In this document: piece after piece, positions 1 to 7,608 of the stretch
How the letters are laid out: each line of letters starts with the position of its first letter
How positions within the stretch are numbered: the stretch's first letter is position 1
From: a virus
Reading direction: 5' to 3' (one strand)
Length of the DNA: 33,603 nucleotides
IMG/VR virus record: IMGVR_UViG_3300000893_000055
Location: 1 to 33,603 of that record
Translations under genes and position numbers: made by a program
Notes under the pieces: generated by a model
Seen by the model: only the letters and a program-made list of their open reading frames with translations
Database searches by the model: none
What the model was told of the DNA's origin: nothing

Positions 1-157
1 GATTACCTGGCGGGCCTTGTGAACCTGCGCTTCCGGCTGAACCTGCCGGTCCTGTTGGACCTGGAACTCCAGGCGGCCCCACTATTTCTACGCCAGGATC
101 AAGGACATACTTGAGTCCATCCCAACGGACATAACCTGGCTTTAAAATGCTTCCCAT
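1..157 (-). CDS. Collagen-like repeat protein, N-terminal part (runs off the left edge)
   Basis: An open frame starts with ATG at 157 and runs off the window after 52 codons. AGGAGA lies just upstream of the ATG at normal spacing, which supports this start. The first 27 or so residues are non-repetitive (beginning MGSILKPGYVRWDG). From about residue 28 the chain becomes Gly-X-Y triplets rich in Pro, Ala and Ser (GPP, GVP, GPT, GPA, GSA). Collagen-like stalks are known in phage tail fibres and other virion appendages, where they trimerise into rods. The role here is inferred, because the C-terminal domain that would identify the fibre is outside the window. It is the last gene in the leftward series and follows the kinase at 206-757 after a 48-base gap. 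Confidence 0.8.
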   Translation of the reverse strand, partial: MGSILKPGYVRWDGLKYVLDPGVEIVGPPGVPGPTGPAGSAGSAGSQGPPGN

Positions 158-205
158 GTATCTCCTAGACTACTTTTCTAAGAGAATACCAGACTTTTAG
201 TATAT

Positions 206-757
206 TTACTTGGATAAGGCCAAGACCGAATTAATCAGTCTTACACGCTCTTGCATGTTATCCATATTAATTTGGAAATGGGGAAGTTGCCACATCTCCA
301 ACATGAACTTGACCATGGCATCGATTGCCACCACGCCATCCCATGTTAAACTTTCTCGCACCCCGTCTGCCTTCAGGGTTGCCTTGGAGGGGCGAACGAA
401 AAATATAAATACTCCTGGCTGCCTCAGCGTGGCCAAATAGGACTCCAGCTCGGTCGAGTGTATGAGGCTGGGCAAAATGGCGGTGTGTTGGGCAGCATAA
501 GCCAAACAGTCGAAACTCCTATCTGAAACGAAATTATCTTTCTTTTCCTGTTCCTCTTGGATCTGACGATGGAAAATCTGTTTCTGGTAATCATTGACCA
601 GGCCCATGTCATAGCGAAGGGAATCTAGGTGAAGCTCCTTTTCAGAGAGGACAGCTCGGGCCACCTCTGTAATCATGGGAAGCTGATATTGTTCAGACAC
701 GTATCTTGCACAGGTAGTTTTACCCGTTGAATGAGCACCAATGAAATATACTCGCAT
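206..757 (-). CDS. P-loop kinase/ATPase, AAA_28 (NadR-like) type
   Basis: This 183-residue protein has a Walker A motif, GAHSTGKTT, at residues 7-15. It also has an EVARAVL segment near 31 and DRSFDCLAYA at 79-88. A Walker-B-like hydrophobic strand (FIFFVRPS) near 117-124 precedes a DGVRE lid-like segment at 131-135. This order matches the AAA_28/NadR kinase group, whose members phosphorylate nucleosides, nicotinamide riboside or related small molecules. The substrate cannot be told from sequence. I chose ATG at 757 because GAGG sits five bases before it; an in-frame GTG at 763 lies inside that ribosome-binding site. It follows the 56-residue gene at 765-935 by seven bases, so the two are probably co-translated. 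A thymidylate-kinase-like activity is an alternative reading, given the ribonucleotide reductase in the same block. Confidence 0.75.
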   Translation of the reverse strand: MRVYFIGAHSTGKTTCARYVSEQYQLPMITEVARAVLSEKELHLDSLRYDMGLVNDYQKQIFHRQIQEEQEKKDNFVSDRSFDCLAYAAQHTAILPSLIHSTELESYLATLRQPGVFIFFVRPSKATLKADGVRESLTWDGVVAIDAMVKFMLEMWQLPHFQINMDNMQERVRLINSVLALSK

Positions 758-764
758 TTTCACC

Positions 765-935
765 TCATAGGTCAGAGATTAACTTCTTGAATTCTTCAGT
801 AGTAATCTCCACCGCATTGGTGATTTTCTTGAGAGGATTTTCATGATCCTTGGCTGCAATAATAACTACTACCTTACCAGGATTATCTGACTTCTTAGCC
901 TCTATGTAGCTTTTATCTTCGAATGTAATTCTCAT
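765..935 (-). CDS. Small unknown protein, 56 residues
   Basis: A short frame from ATG at 935 to TGA at 765-767 encodes 56 residues beginning MRITFEDKSYIEAKK. It ends in an acidic and basic helix-like stretch (EITTEEFKKLISDL). A hydrophobic strand VVVIIAAKD lies in the middle. An AAGGG ribosome-binding site precedes the ATG. The start overlaps the stop of the preceding gene as ATGA, and the next gene begins seven bases after its stop. This fits the packing of the whole block, so I call it real despite its size. No family is recognised. Confidence 0.7.
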   Translation of the reverse strand: MRITFEDKSYIEAKKSDNPGKVVVIIAAKDHENPLKKITNAVEITTEEFKKLISDL

Positions 936-1141
936 GTTACCCTTCTGAATACAGCTTGGACAGGCTGAGCTGCTTTACGATCATTATGAATGAATCTGGC
1001 AGCCCATAAAAGAAGCGTAATGTCGGACATTTCAAAGCCGGCTTTGATGTACGCCTCGATAATCTCAGGCTCAGGTATATCGCGGGCCATAGCATCCGCA
1101 ATTACTTTAATATTGCTCTCAATTAATTCTTCATGGATCAT
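932..1141 (-). CDS. Small unknown protein, 69 residues
   Basis: The 69-residue product begins MIHEELIESNIKVIADAM. It is largely helical by eye, with an acidic N-terminal half and a hydrophobic LLLWAARFIH segment near residues 43-52. Its start overlaps the methionine aminopeptidase stop as ATGA at 1138-1141, and its own stop overlaps the next start in the same way. It therefore depends on translational coupling. No family is recognised. Its position directly behind the aminopeptidase could mean a partner or nothing at all. Confidence 0.7.
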   Translation of the reverse strand: MIHEELIESNIKVIADAMARDIPEPEIIEAYIKAGFEMSDITLLLWAARFIHNDRKAAQPVQAVFRRVT

Positions 1142-1938
1142 TGGCCGGACCTATCTGTCAAAATTTCCACCCTATCTTCATGGACAAAGATTGAATGTTC
1201 AAAGTGAGCGCCTAAATCAGGTGTCACCACCGTCCATCCATCATCCAGAGTTCTAGTGGTAGGGGTACCGATCACCAACATAGGCTCGATAGCAATGGAG
1301 AGTCCCGGTTGAATGCGGATACCCTCTTCTGGATCTGCCTTGTTAGACACAAAGGGAGCAGCATGAGGAACATTCCAATCAAGTCCATGGCCTCCGTAAT
1401 TGGTAATAAGACCAAAGCCATCGCCCTTGGCTGAGCGACTAATAGCATGTCCAATAACTCCAAGTCGTTTACCCACTTGAATAGCCTGGATGCCTTTCAT
1501 TAGGGCGGACTCGGTAGCCTCCACTAGCTTGACATGCTGGCTAGATTTTGGCTCGCCATAGATGCAGGTTAAGGCAGTATCGGCTATAGCGCCTTCGATA
1601 GTGACGCCCAAATCGAAGCTAACAATGTCACCTTCTTGTAATTTGTAGTCAGTAGGGATGCCATGAACAAGTTGCTTGTTGACAGAAATACAAACGCCGG
1701 CTGGAAATCCCTTATACCCTTTGAAGGTCGGGGTTCCACCGGCTTTTGCGATAATACTTTCAGCAATGTTGTTCAGCTCGATTAGAGAATAGGTCATTTT
1801 ACCTTTGACCTGTTGCTCTAATACCCACAGTACGTTAGCGGCAATTCTTCCCGCCTCACGTTGATAGGTCAACCATTTATCATCCTTCAAGAGGATGAAG
1901 TTATTATTAGCCCATTGGCTTTGGGTACCACTTCTCAT
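1138..1938 (-). CDS. map: Methionine aminopeptidase, type I
   Basis: This 266-residue enzyme should remove the initiator Met from nascent proteins in the host cytoplasm. The pita-bread signature is complete: FPAGVCISVN followed by VHGIP (H92), SFDLGVTIEGAIADTALT with metal ligands D109 and D120, GGHGLD with H184, VPHAAP with H191, IEPM with E218 and HFEHSIFV with E247. These match the five metal ligands and the two substrate histidines of type I enzymes. The length fits the family and there is no N-terminal zinc-finger extension. ATG at 1938 has AAGG at suitable spacing. The gene follows a 92-residue unknown after 18 bases and overlaps the next gene by four bases. Known family features make the activity likely. 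Why a phage carries it is inference: adding processing capacity for its abundant virion proteins is one possibility. Confidence 0.93.
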   Translation of the reverse strand: MRSGTQSQWANNNFILLKDDKWLTYQREAGRIAANVLWVLEQQVKGKMTYSLIELNNIAESIIAKAGGTPTFKGYKGFPAGVCISVNKQLVHGIPTDYKLQEGDIVSFDLGVTIEGAIADTALTCIYGEPKSSQHVKLVEATESALMKGIQAIQVGKRLGVIGHAISRSAKGDGFGLITNYGGHGLDWNVPHAAPFVSNKADPEEGIRIQPGLSIAIEPMLVIGTPTTRTLDDGWTVVTPDLGAHFEHSIFVHEDRVEILTDRSGQ

Positions 1939-1956
1939 GAACTTACCTTATGAGAA

Positions 1957-2235
1957 TTATTGTTTCTTTTTGACCAGACCGCTCATAATAGCACGAGCGT
2001 CATTCCATGGCTGGTTGGTGTCAGCTTTCATTTGCTTGATTGCATCTTTTAGATCACCAAACCCAACATATTCCTTGAACTCATCACTGAGTAGAATAGC
2101 AGCGATCTTCTTATCTAGAAGGATAAGTAAACCGTCTAATTCTTTGACCGTAGATTTGCCAAAGATAGGATTGGCCACAGAGTTGACAACGTAACCTCTG
2201 ATGGCGATCAAGTCAAGTAGCTCTTTTAAATCCAT
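1957..2235 (-). CDS. Unknown protein, 92 residues
   Basis: The product begins MDLKELLDLIAIRGYVV and is predominantly helical by eye, with leucine-rich helices around residues 1-12 and 33-50. It ends in a basic tail (SGLVKKKQ). Its start shares one base with the preceding stop (TAATG), so it is translationally coupled to the 114-residue protein upstream. No enzymatic motif or family is recognised. It may form a pair with that neighbour. Confidence 0.75.
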   Translation of the reverse strand: MDLKELLDLIAIRGYVVNSVANPIFGKSTVKELDGLLILLDKKIAAILLSDEFKEYVGFGDLKDAIKQMKADTNQPWNDARAIMSGLVKKKQ

Positions 2236-2579
2236 TACTGACCTTGTGGCTTTTGAACTGCTCCGCCACGAACAATATCTCCAGCTTCACTGAGAGCATC
2301 AGCTTCAGTTAGACCATACTTCATATAGATTTGGAGGATAACGTACTTGTACTGTAGCTCGGCCTTTTCATTTTGGGCCAAGGCAGCCTTAGCAGCTTCC
2401 AAAGCCGTAGCTCTTTGGGAACGAGCTAGGTCGAGGGTTAGCTTGTCAACATCGGAGAGCTTGGTTGGACCAGCATGAACAACTGGAACAACGGCTGGTG
2501 GAGCCGGTGGTGGTGCTGCAACTGTAGAATCTACATCAATCACTTTTTCAGCGGCAGGAACTTTCTTTTCTTTACTCAT
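2235..2579 (-). CDS. Unknown protein with Ala/Pro-rich N-terminal linker, 114 residues
   Basis: The first 18 or so residues are charged (MSKEKKVPAAEK), and residues 20-35 form an Ala/Pro-rich linker (AAPPPAPPAVVP). The rest looks helical, with an Ala-rich segment (ATALEAAKAALAQNEKAEL) and a second helix pair near YKYVILQIYMKYGLTEADALSEAG. No catalytic motif is visible. It sits 12 bases behind PhoH and is coupled to the next gene by TAATG. The layout of flexible N-terminus then helical bundle suggests a scaffold or binding protein, but no function can be assigned. Confidence 0.75.
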   Translation of the reverse strand: MSKEKKVPAAEKVIDVDSTVAAPPPAPPAVVPVVHAGPTKLSDVDKLTLDLARSQRATALEAAKAALAQNEKAELQYKYVILQIYMKYGLTEADALSEAGDIVRGGAVQKPQGQ

Positions 2580-2591
2580 GAGTCAATCTCC

Positions 2592-3899
2592 TTACAAGAT
2601 TTCGGCTGCTTGAGAAGCCAACCTGCTACGCTCTCCCTGTGTAAAGGTAATGTGGCCAGCAAGTGAGGAATCCTTAAACTTCTCAATAACATGCGTCAAC
2701 CCGTTACTAGTTGCATCTAATAGCGAATTGTCAATCTGCTCTATATCACCAGTTAGGATAATTTTGGTGTTTTCACCCGCACGAGTCAGGATAGTCTTGA
2801 CATCTTCCTTGCTAAGGTTTTGGCATTCATCCACTAGAATGATAGCGTTTGGAATACTACGACCACGAATATAGGTAATAGCTTCCATCTCAATTCTACC
2901 CTTCTTCTGGTACATCTCCAATTCCCTACGCCAATCGCTGCCACCAGCTTTAGTGGTGAAAAGAATTTCAAAATTGTCCATAATAGCTTGGAACCAAGGA
3001 GCTAGTTTCTCTTCCATCGTGCCAGGTAAATAACCAATGTCATTTCCTACTGGTTGAATTGGACGATAGATAATGAACTTGTCATATTCTTTACGACCCA
3101 ATACTAGTTCTAGTGCAGTAGCCAAAACAACTAAGCTCTTACCAGTACCAGCCTTGCCAATCATAGTAACTAGGTCTACACTTCTATCCATAATTAGATC
3201 AATAGCGAATGCCTGTTCTTTATTACGAGCAGAGATATTCCATGGATAAGTTTTCTTGATCAGCTTGATTCTATCAGCCGCCACTTTACGGCCCAAAGCT
3301 ATCGCATTGCCGCTGGAATCCTCAAACCGAACGCATTCGTTTGGATTTAGATAAATGTTGTAAACGGCAGGATCAATATGTCCGCGGCTTTGTAAATCTA
3401 GTCCGGCGTCTTCATTGACAATGGTTCTGGTACCAGCGTACAAATCACTGAGAGAGTATTTGTTACCCTCATGTGATTCAGCATCCATACCACGAGACTT
3501 AGCTTTGATACGCAAGTTGATGTCATTGCTGACCAACACAGCATCTTTATTGCCAATCCAGGTGGAGTAAGCGCAGGCTAGAATCTGTGTATCACCATAG
3601 GTTGGATCACCGAACCCAGCAAAGGCAGGATTGCTCATGTCGTAATAGGTGGCATCTACCTTCAACATGGTATCATCCTCAATCAGGATACCAGTACTAA
3701 TGTCGCCTTGATTGCTAACTTCATCAATCAAACGAATAGCTACACGTGCATTCTTACCAGCTTCACTGGATTGTTTCTTTAACTTGTCTAGTTCATTAAG
3801 AACTGCAATTGGAATAACGACATCGCTATCTGGAAACTGTTTGAATGTGCATGGGTCATAAACTAAAGCGGAGGTATCAAGAATATAGGTTTTTCTCAT
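2592..3899 (-). CDS. phoH: PhoH-family ATPase with N-terminal PIN ribonuclease domain
   Basis: This 435-residue two-domain protein begins with a PIN domain (residues 1 to about 150), carrying the acidic residues expected of the nuclease site: D8 in ILDTSALV, E36 in VLNELDKL, D103 in YGDTQILACA and D126 in VSNDINLR. The C-terminal half is a PhoH P-loop domain with Walker A GKAGTGKS at 248-255, a PhoH-typical YRPIQPVGNDIGYLPG segment near 278-293, Walker B IILVDECQN at 353-361, and LTGDIEQID near 382-390. The same architecture occurs in bacterial PhoH2/YlaK-type proteins, which act as ATP-driven RNA-degrading machines. An RNA-turnover role in the infected cell is inferred from that family. The start overlaps the preceding gene as ATGA. 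PhoH genes are frequent in phages; the PIN-fused form is less so. Confidence 0.93.
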   Translation of the reverse strand: MRKTYILDTSALVYDPCTFKQFPDSDVVIPIAVLNELDKLKKQSSEAGKNARVAIRLIDEVSNQGDISTGILIEDDTMLKVDATYYDMSNPAFAGFGDPTYGDTQILACAYSTWIGNKDAVLVSNDINLRIKAKSRGMDAESHEGNKYSLSDLYAGTRTIVNEDAGLDLQSRGHIDPAVYNIYLNPNECVRFEDSSGNAIALGRKVAADRIKLIKKTYPWNISARNKEQAFAIDLIMDRSVDLVTMIGKAGTGKSLVVLATALELVLGRKEYDKFIIYRPIQPVGNDIGYLPGTMEEKLAPWFQAIMDNFEILFTTKAGGSDWRRELEMYQKKGRIEMEAITYIRGRSIPNAIILVDECQNLSKEDVKTILTRAGENTKIILTGDIEQIDNSLLDATSNGLTHVIEKFKDSSLAGHITFTQGERSRLASQAAEIL

Positions 3900-4297
3900 T
3901 CTGTCTCTTGTGGTTCTTGTGATTCATCAAAGACGGACCAGCAATTTACTTCCATTTCCAAATACAATTTCTTACGCGGATCTATTTGTCGTAGATCCTT
4001 TTTTAATTTGTAGGTACACTTGTGCCATTCACCTACTAATTCACCCTCGACATACACCTGCATATGTCCATCATGGTCATCTATAACCTGGATACCATAT
4101 GTGGCGAAGATGCCACGCATTTTTATCTTTTGCTCAGGGGACAAGGGGCCGTCATTTGTCCAAATAGATTGAACCTGAGTTTGTACCTCAGTATTCTCAA
4201 ACATTTGGTCGATCAAAGCACGCAAAAATCGGGCCCTTTCTTCTTCTTCCACCTGATGGGTGTTCTCGTTGTAATTGAGAAGTATTGTGCCTTTCAT
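3896..4297 (-). CDS. Unknown protein, 133 residues
   Basis: The product begins MKGTILLNYN and has an acidic helical segment (QVEEEERARFLRALIDQMFEN) at about 15-36. A beta-rich half follows, with GIQVIDDHDGHMQVYVEGELVGEW near 70-93 and a Trp/Cys pair (NCWSVF) near the C-terminus. The ribosome-binding site is weak, with GAG immediately next to the ATG, so the start is less sure than the frame. It overlaps PhoH by four bases and lies 27 bases behind the ribonucleotide reductase. No family is recognised. Confidence 0.75.
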   Translation of the reverse strand: MKGTILLNYNENTHQVEEEERARFLRALIDQMFENTEVQTQVQSIWTNDGPLSPEQKIKMRGIFATYGIQVIDDHDGHMQVYVEGELVGEWHKCTYKLKKDLRQIDPRKKLYLEMEVNCWSVFDESQEPQETE

Positions 4298-4324
4298 CTC
4301 TTTACAAATGCCACTTAATTAGTA

Positions 4325-6829
4325 TCAGCATTTGCTCCAACCACAATTAGTGCAGGTTAAGCATTTTTCCTGATAAGCGAAGGAATTTTCCTTCTGGCAG
4401 GAAGGGCACTTGCGTTCCGCCGTGGATTTTGTGCCATCCACGATGTAGTTTTTGAGTACCCTAGCGATCACTTTCGAAAACGAAGTAATATCGGAATGCT
4501 TATCTTTCTGCAATTGCTCTACTACGTATTGCACCGGAGTGCCATGGCGTAGAGCCAAAGAGATAGTTCTGGTAAAGGCTCCGAAGTTTGCATTCTCAAA
4601 GACGTTTGCAATGTCTTTAATTAGCATTGGATCATCACCTTCACCAATAAGTAGATTGTAAGTAGTAATATCTTCTACCTTACCATTCTTGACAATTCTA
4701 CCCATTTTGAACTTGTTAGGAATATCTACATACTTGGAGAGTCCTCCGAATACTTCATATGGTTTGCCATTAAACAAACCAACAAAGATAGTCCACTGCT
4801 CTCCCTGAATCTTTGCCTTCTTGATTTCGCAAGGCAACTCCAATGGACGTTTAGGAGCCATTACCATTTCAATTTCAGCGGGGCGTCCATCGAGAGTCTT
4901 CTTAGCTTCCGACTTCTGGATGAGTACACCATCTCTGCACTTGTCACGGTAAACAGTAAATCCTTTGCAACCCTTTTCCCAAGCTCTCATATAGACTTGA
5001 GAGACTACTTCCCTACTAACATCTTCAGGAAGATTACAGGTCTTACTAATACTATGATCAATAGATTCTTGAGCGGCGGCTTGTAAATCAACAGAGGCTA
5101 CCCAATCAATCTCATTGGCAGTAGCTCCCCAATATGGAGACTCAGCAATGTCAGTCTTTCCTGTTACTTCCATCCAACGTTGAACGCCATGATGGTAAAC
5201 AGTAAACTCTTGCCAGTTATCACCTAGAGCATCAGTAAAGTCGATACGGGCATTCTTATCCGATGGATTATGCTTCTTACGACGAACGTAAGAAAGGTTG
5301 AATGCCGGTTCAATACCTGAAGTAGTCTGGGTCTGTGAAGACACTGATCCTGTGGGAGCCGTGGTAGTATTAGCAATATTACGACGGCCAGTGGTCTTCC
5401 ACATCTTGCGCACCTCGGGTGGGCAATCACCAAAAACATCCTTCAAGTAAAGATGATCCTTCTCCAATTCATAATTGAAGATAGGGAACGCGCCACGTTC
5501 TTCTGCCATAATGCAAGAAGAGGTGTGTGAAGCTACAGCAAGGGCACGGTAAATCTTGCGGGTCTTAGTAATAGACTCTGGAGAGCCGTACTTGATTCCA
5601 AGCATAGCTAGAGCATCGCCAAGCGCAGTAATCCCTAGGCCAGTACGACGGCCCGAAATATTCATTTCACGAATCTTCTTCCACAGATTGAGTTCAGCGG
5701 CTTTAGCTTCCGTTGGTTCAGGGTCGGCCTTGACTTTTTCTAGTATCCTGTCCACGCATTCAATTTCTAAATCAATGATGTCATCCATTAGGCGCTGGGC
5801 CACGATGGCATGTTGATGGAATTTCTTAAAATCAAATGACGCATCTTTGGTGAATGGGTTCTTGACATACGAGACAAGATTGAGTACTAATAGACGGCAT
5901 GCATCGTAAGCCGGCAAGACAATCTCTCCGCACGGATTGGTGCAGATAGAATTGTGGCCAAACTCAGCGTACAGGTCCGATGGGGTATTCTTCTTGACTG
6001 TATCCCAAAATAAAAGACCCGGCTCGGCAGATGCCCAAGCAGAGTCTATGACCTGATCCCAAATCTCCTTGGCCTTGACTACTTTCTTTACTTTGGCATC
6101 TTCTACGGATGCATCTACTGGCCAACGGAGCGTGTACTCCTGATCGTTCTTGACGGCTTGCATAAACTCATCGTTAAAACGAATTGAGATATTAGCACCG
6201 GTCACCTTCTTCTTATCGCGTTTGATCTTAATGAAGGTTTCTACTTCAGGATGATTGACAGAGATGGTAATCATCAAAGCGCCACGTCTACCGTTTTGTG
6301 CTACTTCACGGCAGGTATTGGAGAAGCGTTCCATGAACACTCCAATACCATCAGTGGTCTTGGCGGCGTTGTTGGTTACAACGTCTTTAGGACGGATACC
6401 AGAGATATCCAGCCCTACACCACCACGACGCTTCATGATTTGAGCAATCTCTTGATCGGCTAACATAATGCCGCCATAGGAATCTAGTTTATTAGAATGA
6501 ACTCCTTGAACGACGAAACAATTGGAAAGACTTTGAAGTTGGAATGGGTTACCAATAGCAGACATAGGGCTGCCTTGTGGTACGATGTATTTATAGTGAT
6601 CTAGTAAAGAATAGATTTCATCCTCTGAAAGAGGATTGGGATATTTGTTCTCAATGCGAACAAACTCCTTGGCCAAACGACGATGCATGTCGGAGGGCGT
6701 CAATTCTAGATACTCACCATTCGGGTTCTGCAAAGCATACTTGTCCACAAATACCTTGGCGGCAAACTCGTCACCATTAAAGTAATTCACGGACGCTTCA
6801 AAAACCTGAGAATAAGTGTATCCTGGCAT
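4325..6829 (-). CDS. nrdJ: Adenosylcobalamin-dependent (class II) ribonucleotide reductase
   Basis: This 834-residue enzyme should reduce ribonucleotides to deoxyribonucleotides for phage DNA synthesis. The core shows SNC (C104) and NPCGE at 298-302, with C300 as the thiyl-radical cysteine, and C311 in DACRLLVLNL as the likely redox partner of C104. Also visible are RTGLGITALGDAL near 395-407 and TAPTGSVSSQTQTTSGIEP near 490-507, a typical class II segment. The C-terminus is a zinc-ribbon-like tail with C808, C811, C826 and C829, plus a final Cys at 834. No radical-generating small subunit is encoded nearby, consistent with class II use of vitamin B12. That implies cobalamin supplied by the host or environment. 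The start ATG has AGGTGA at good spacing. The sigma-like gene precedes it, with a possible hairpin in the gap. Confidence 0.95.
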   Translation of the reverse strand: MPGYTYSQVFEASVNYFNGDEFAAKVFVDKYALQNPNGEYLELTPSDMHRRLAKEFVRIENKYPNPLSEDEIYSLLDHYKYIVPQGSPMSAIGNPFQLQSLSNCFVVQGVHSNKLDSYGGIMLADQEIAQIMKRRGGVGLDISGIRPKDVVTNNAAKTTDGIGVFMERFSNTCREVAQNGRRGALMITISVNHPEVETFIKIKRDKKKVTGANISIRFNDEFMQAVKNDQEYTLRWPVDASVEDAKVKKVVKAKEIWDQVIDSAWASAEPGLLFWDTVKKNTPSDLYAEFGHNSICTNPCGEIVLPAYDACRLLVLNLVSYVKNPFTKDASFDFKKFHQHAIVAQRLMDDIIDLEIECVDRILEKVKADPEPTEAKAAELNLWKKIREMNISGRRTGLGITALGDALAMLGIKYGSPESITKTRKIYRALAVASHTSSCIMAEERGAFPIFNYELEKDHLYLKDVFGDCPPEVRKMWKTTGRRNIANTTTAPTGSVSSQTQTTSGIEPAFNLSYVRRKKHNPSDKNARIDFTDALGDNWQEFTVYHHGVQRWMEVTGKTDIAESPYWGATANEIDWVASVDLQAAAQESIDHSISKTCNLPEDVSREVVSQVYMRAWEKGCKGFTVYRDKCRDGVLIQKSEAKKTLDGRPAEIEMVMAPKRPLELPCEIKKAKIQGEQWTIFVGLFNGKPYEVFGGLSKYVDIPNKFKMGRIVKNGKVEDITTYNLLIGEGDDPMLIKDIANVFENANFGAFTRTISLALRHGTPVQYVVEQLQKDKHSDITSFSKVIARVLKNYIVDGTKSTAERKCPSCQKENSFAYQEKCLTCTNCGWSKC

Positions 6830-6865
6830 AATTCACCTGTAAGAGAATTAAGTAAAAGTTTGTTA

Positions 6866-6887
6866 TGACTCGCAACCTTGCGCGTCA
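6866..6887 (-). terminator. Hairpin at the 3' end of the sigma-like gene
   Basis: Read on the minus strand, TGACGCGCAA pairs with TTGCGAGTCA around a GG centre. Nine of ten positions match and one is a G/A mismatch; the innermost pairs must open to leave a real loop. The structure includes the TGA stop codon of the sigma-like gene. It is followed about eight bases later by CTTTTACTT, which is a poor U-tract. It could be a weak intrinsic terminator, an attenuator ahead of the reductase gene, or an mRNA processing or stability element. Confidence 0.4.
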
Positions 6888-7514
6888 GATTTTGATGTTC
6901 TCTTTCATCAAAGAAAGAGCGCTGTTAATCGTTTTGATACAGCTTAATCTGGATATGTTCAATTTCTTGCATATCCTGTTAATTGACATTGGCTTGTCAC
7001 CATCGAATCCATATGCCAAGTTGATAATCTCTCTCTGTTCCGCTGTTAGAGAGGAGACAGCTTGTTGAACAGCGTGAGTAGTCTGAGACTCCTCAAGTTC
7101 CTTATCAGGGCAATATTGTTCTTCAACAAGCAAAGGCATCACAGACTCCTTGTGTGGAGTGTTAGCCTTAGCTACCTTCAAAGGAAAACGAATAGTCGTG
7201 TGCAAGTTGGCGCTACGTGAAATACGAGTGCCAATGTAGTTATGTGCCCACGCAAAGAATGATCCCTTGTTTGGCTTGAAGGTTTTCATTGCCTTAATAA
7301 GAGCTTCAAAGCCCTCCTGGTTCAAATCTTCATAGTTGCTAAATGCCTTATAGCGACCAGTCTTCATAGTAACCAGGTACTTGAATTTCTCGATGCAAAG
7401 TTGTTCATGACGCTTTAACTGAGAAACGATCTTGGGGTCATCAGAGTCTTTTGCCTGCGCCCTAAGATCGATTAGCTTAGTCATTAAGTCATGTGCTTCT
7501 TGTTCTGTCAACAT
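6885..7514 (-). CDS. RNA polymerase sigma factor, sigma-70 family (phage-encoded)
   Basis: This 209-residue protein has the two-domain layout of a small sigma factor. Residues 60-100 (YEDLNQEGFEALIKAMKTF then GSFFAWAHNYIGTRI) look like region 2, which binds core polymerase and the -10 element. Residues 147-206 (AVSSLTAEQREIINLAYGF then INRICKKLNISRLSCIKTINSAL) look like a region 4 helix-turn-helix. The linker between them carries no region 3 motif that I can see. Such proteins redirect host RNA polymerase to phage late promoters; the late role here is inference. The ribosome-binding site (GAGAG, about 11 bases upstream) is only fair. The gene is preceded by a 94-base gap, one of the few true gaps in the window. 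Confidence 0.88.
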   Translation of the reverse strand: MLTEQEAHDLMTKLIDLRAQAKDSDDPKIVSQLKRHEQLCIEKFKYLVTMKTGRYKAFSNYEDLNQEGFEALIKAMKTFKPNKGSFFAWAHNYIGTRISRSANLHTTIRFPLKVAKANTPHKESVMPLLVEEQYCPDKELEESQTTHAVQQAVSSLTAEQREIINLAYGFDGDKPMSINRICKKLNISRLSCIKTINSALSLMKENIKI

Positions 7515-7608
7515 GTTTAGTCTTCTCTCTTAACGTCGAAAGTAAATGTATACTCTATTATTGATACTAGCCCCAATAAATGAGCATCTCATGCTACAAC
7601 GAGCGGAT
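7515..7608 (-). promoter_or_regulatory. Intergenic gap upstream of the sigma-like gene
   Basis: This 94-base gap is the longest non-coding stretch in the window. It contains a perfect 5-base inverted repeat, AGCAT-GAG-ATGCT on the minus strand, at 7583-7595. Nearer the gene is an AT-rich stretch with an AATAAT at 7557-7562. I could not pair that with a convincing -35 element. It may hold a promoter or the target of a phage regulator. The gap length is seen directly; the regulatory role is inference. Confidence 0.3.

Noticed and set aside
6587-6594. TATAAATA-like T4 late promoter match on the minus strand
   Set aside because: It lies inside the reductase gene with no downstream gene start at a sensible distance; one eight-base match is expected by chance.
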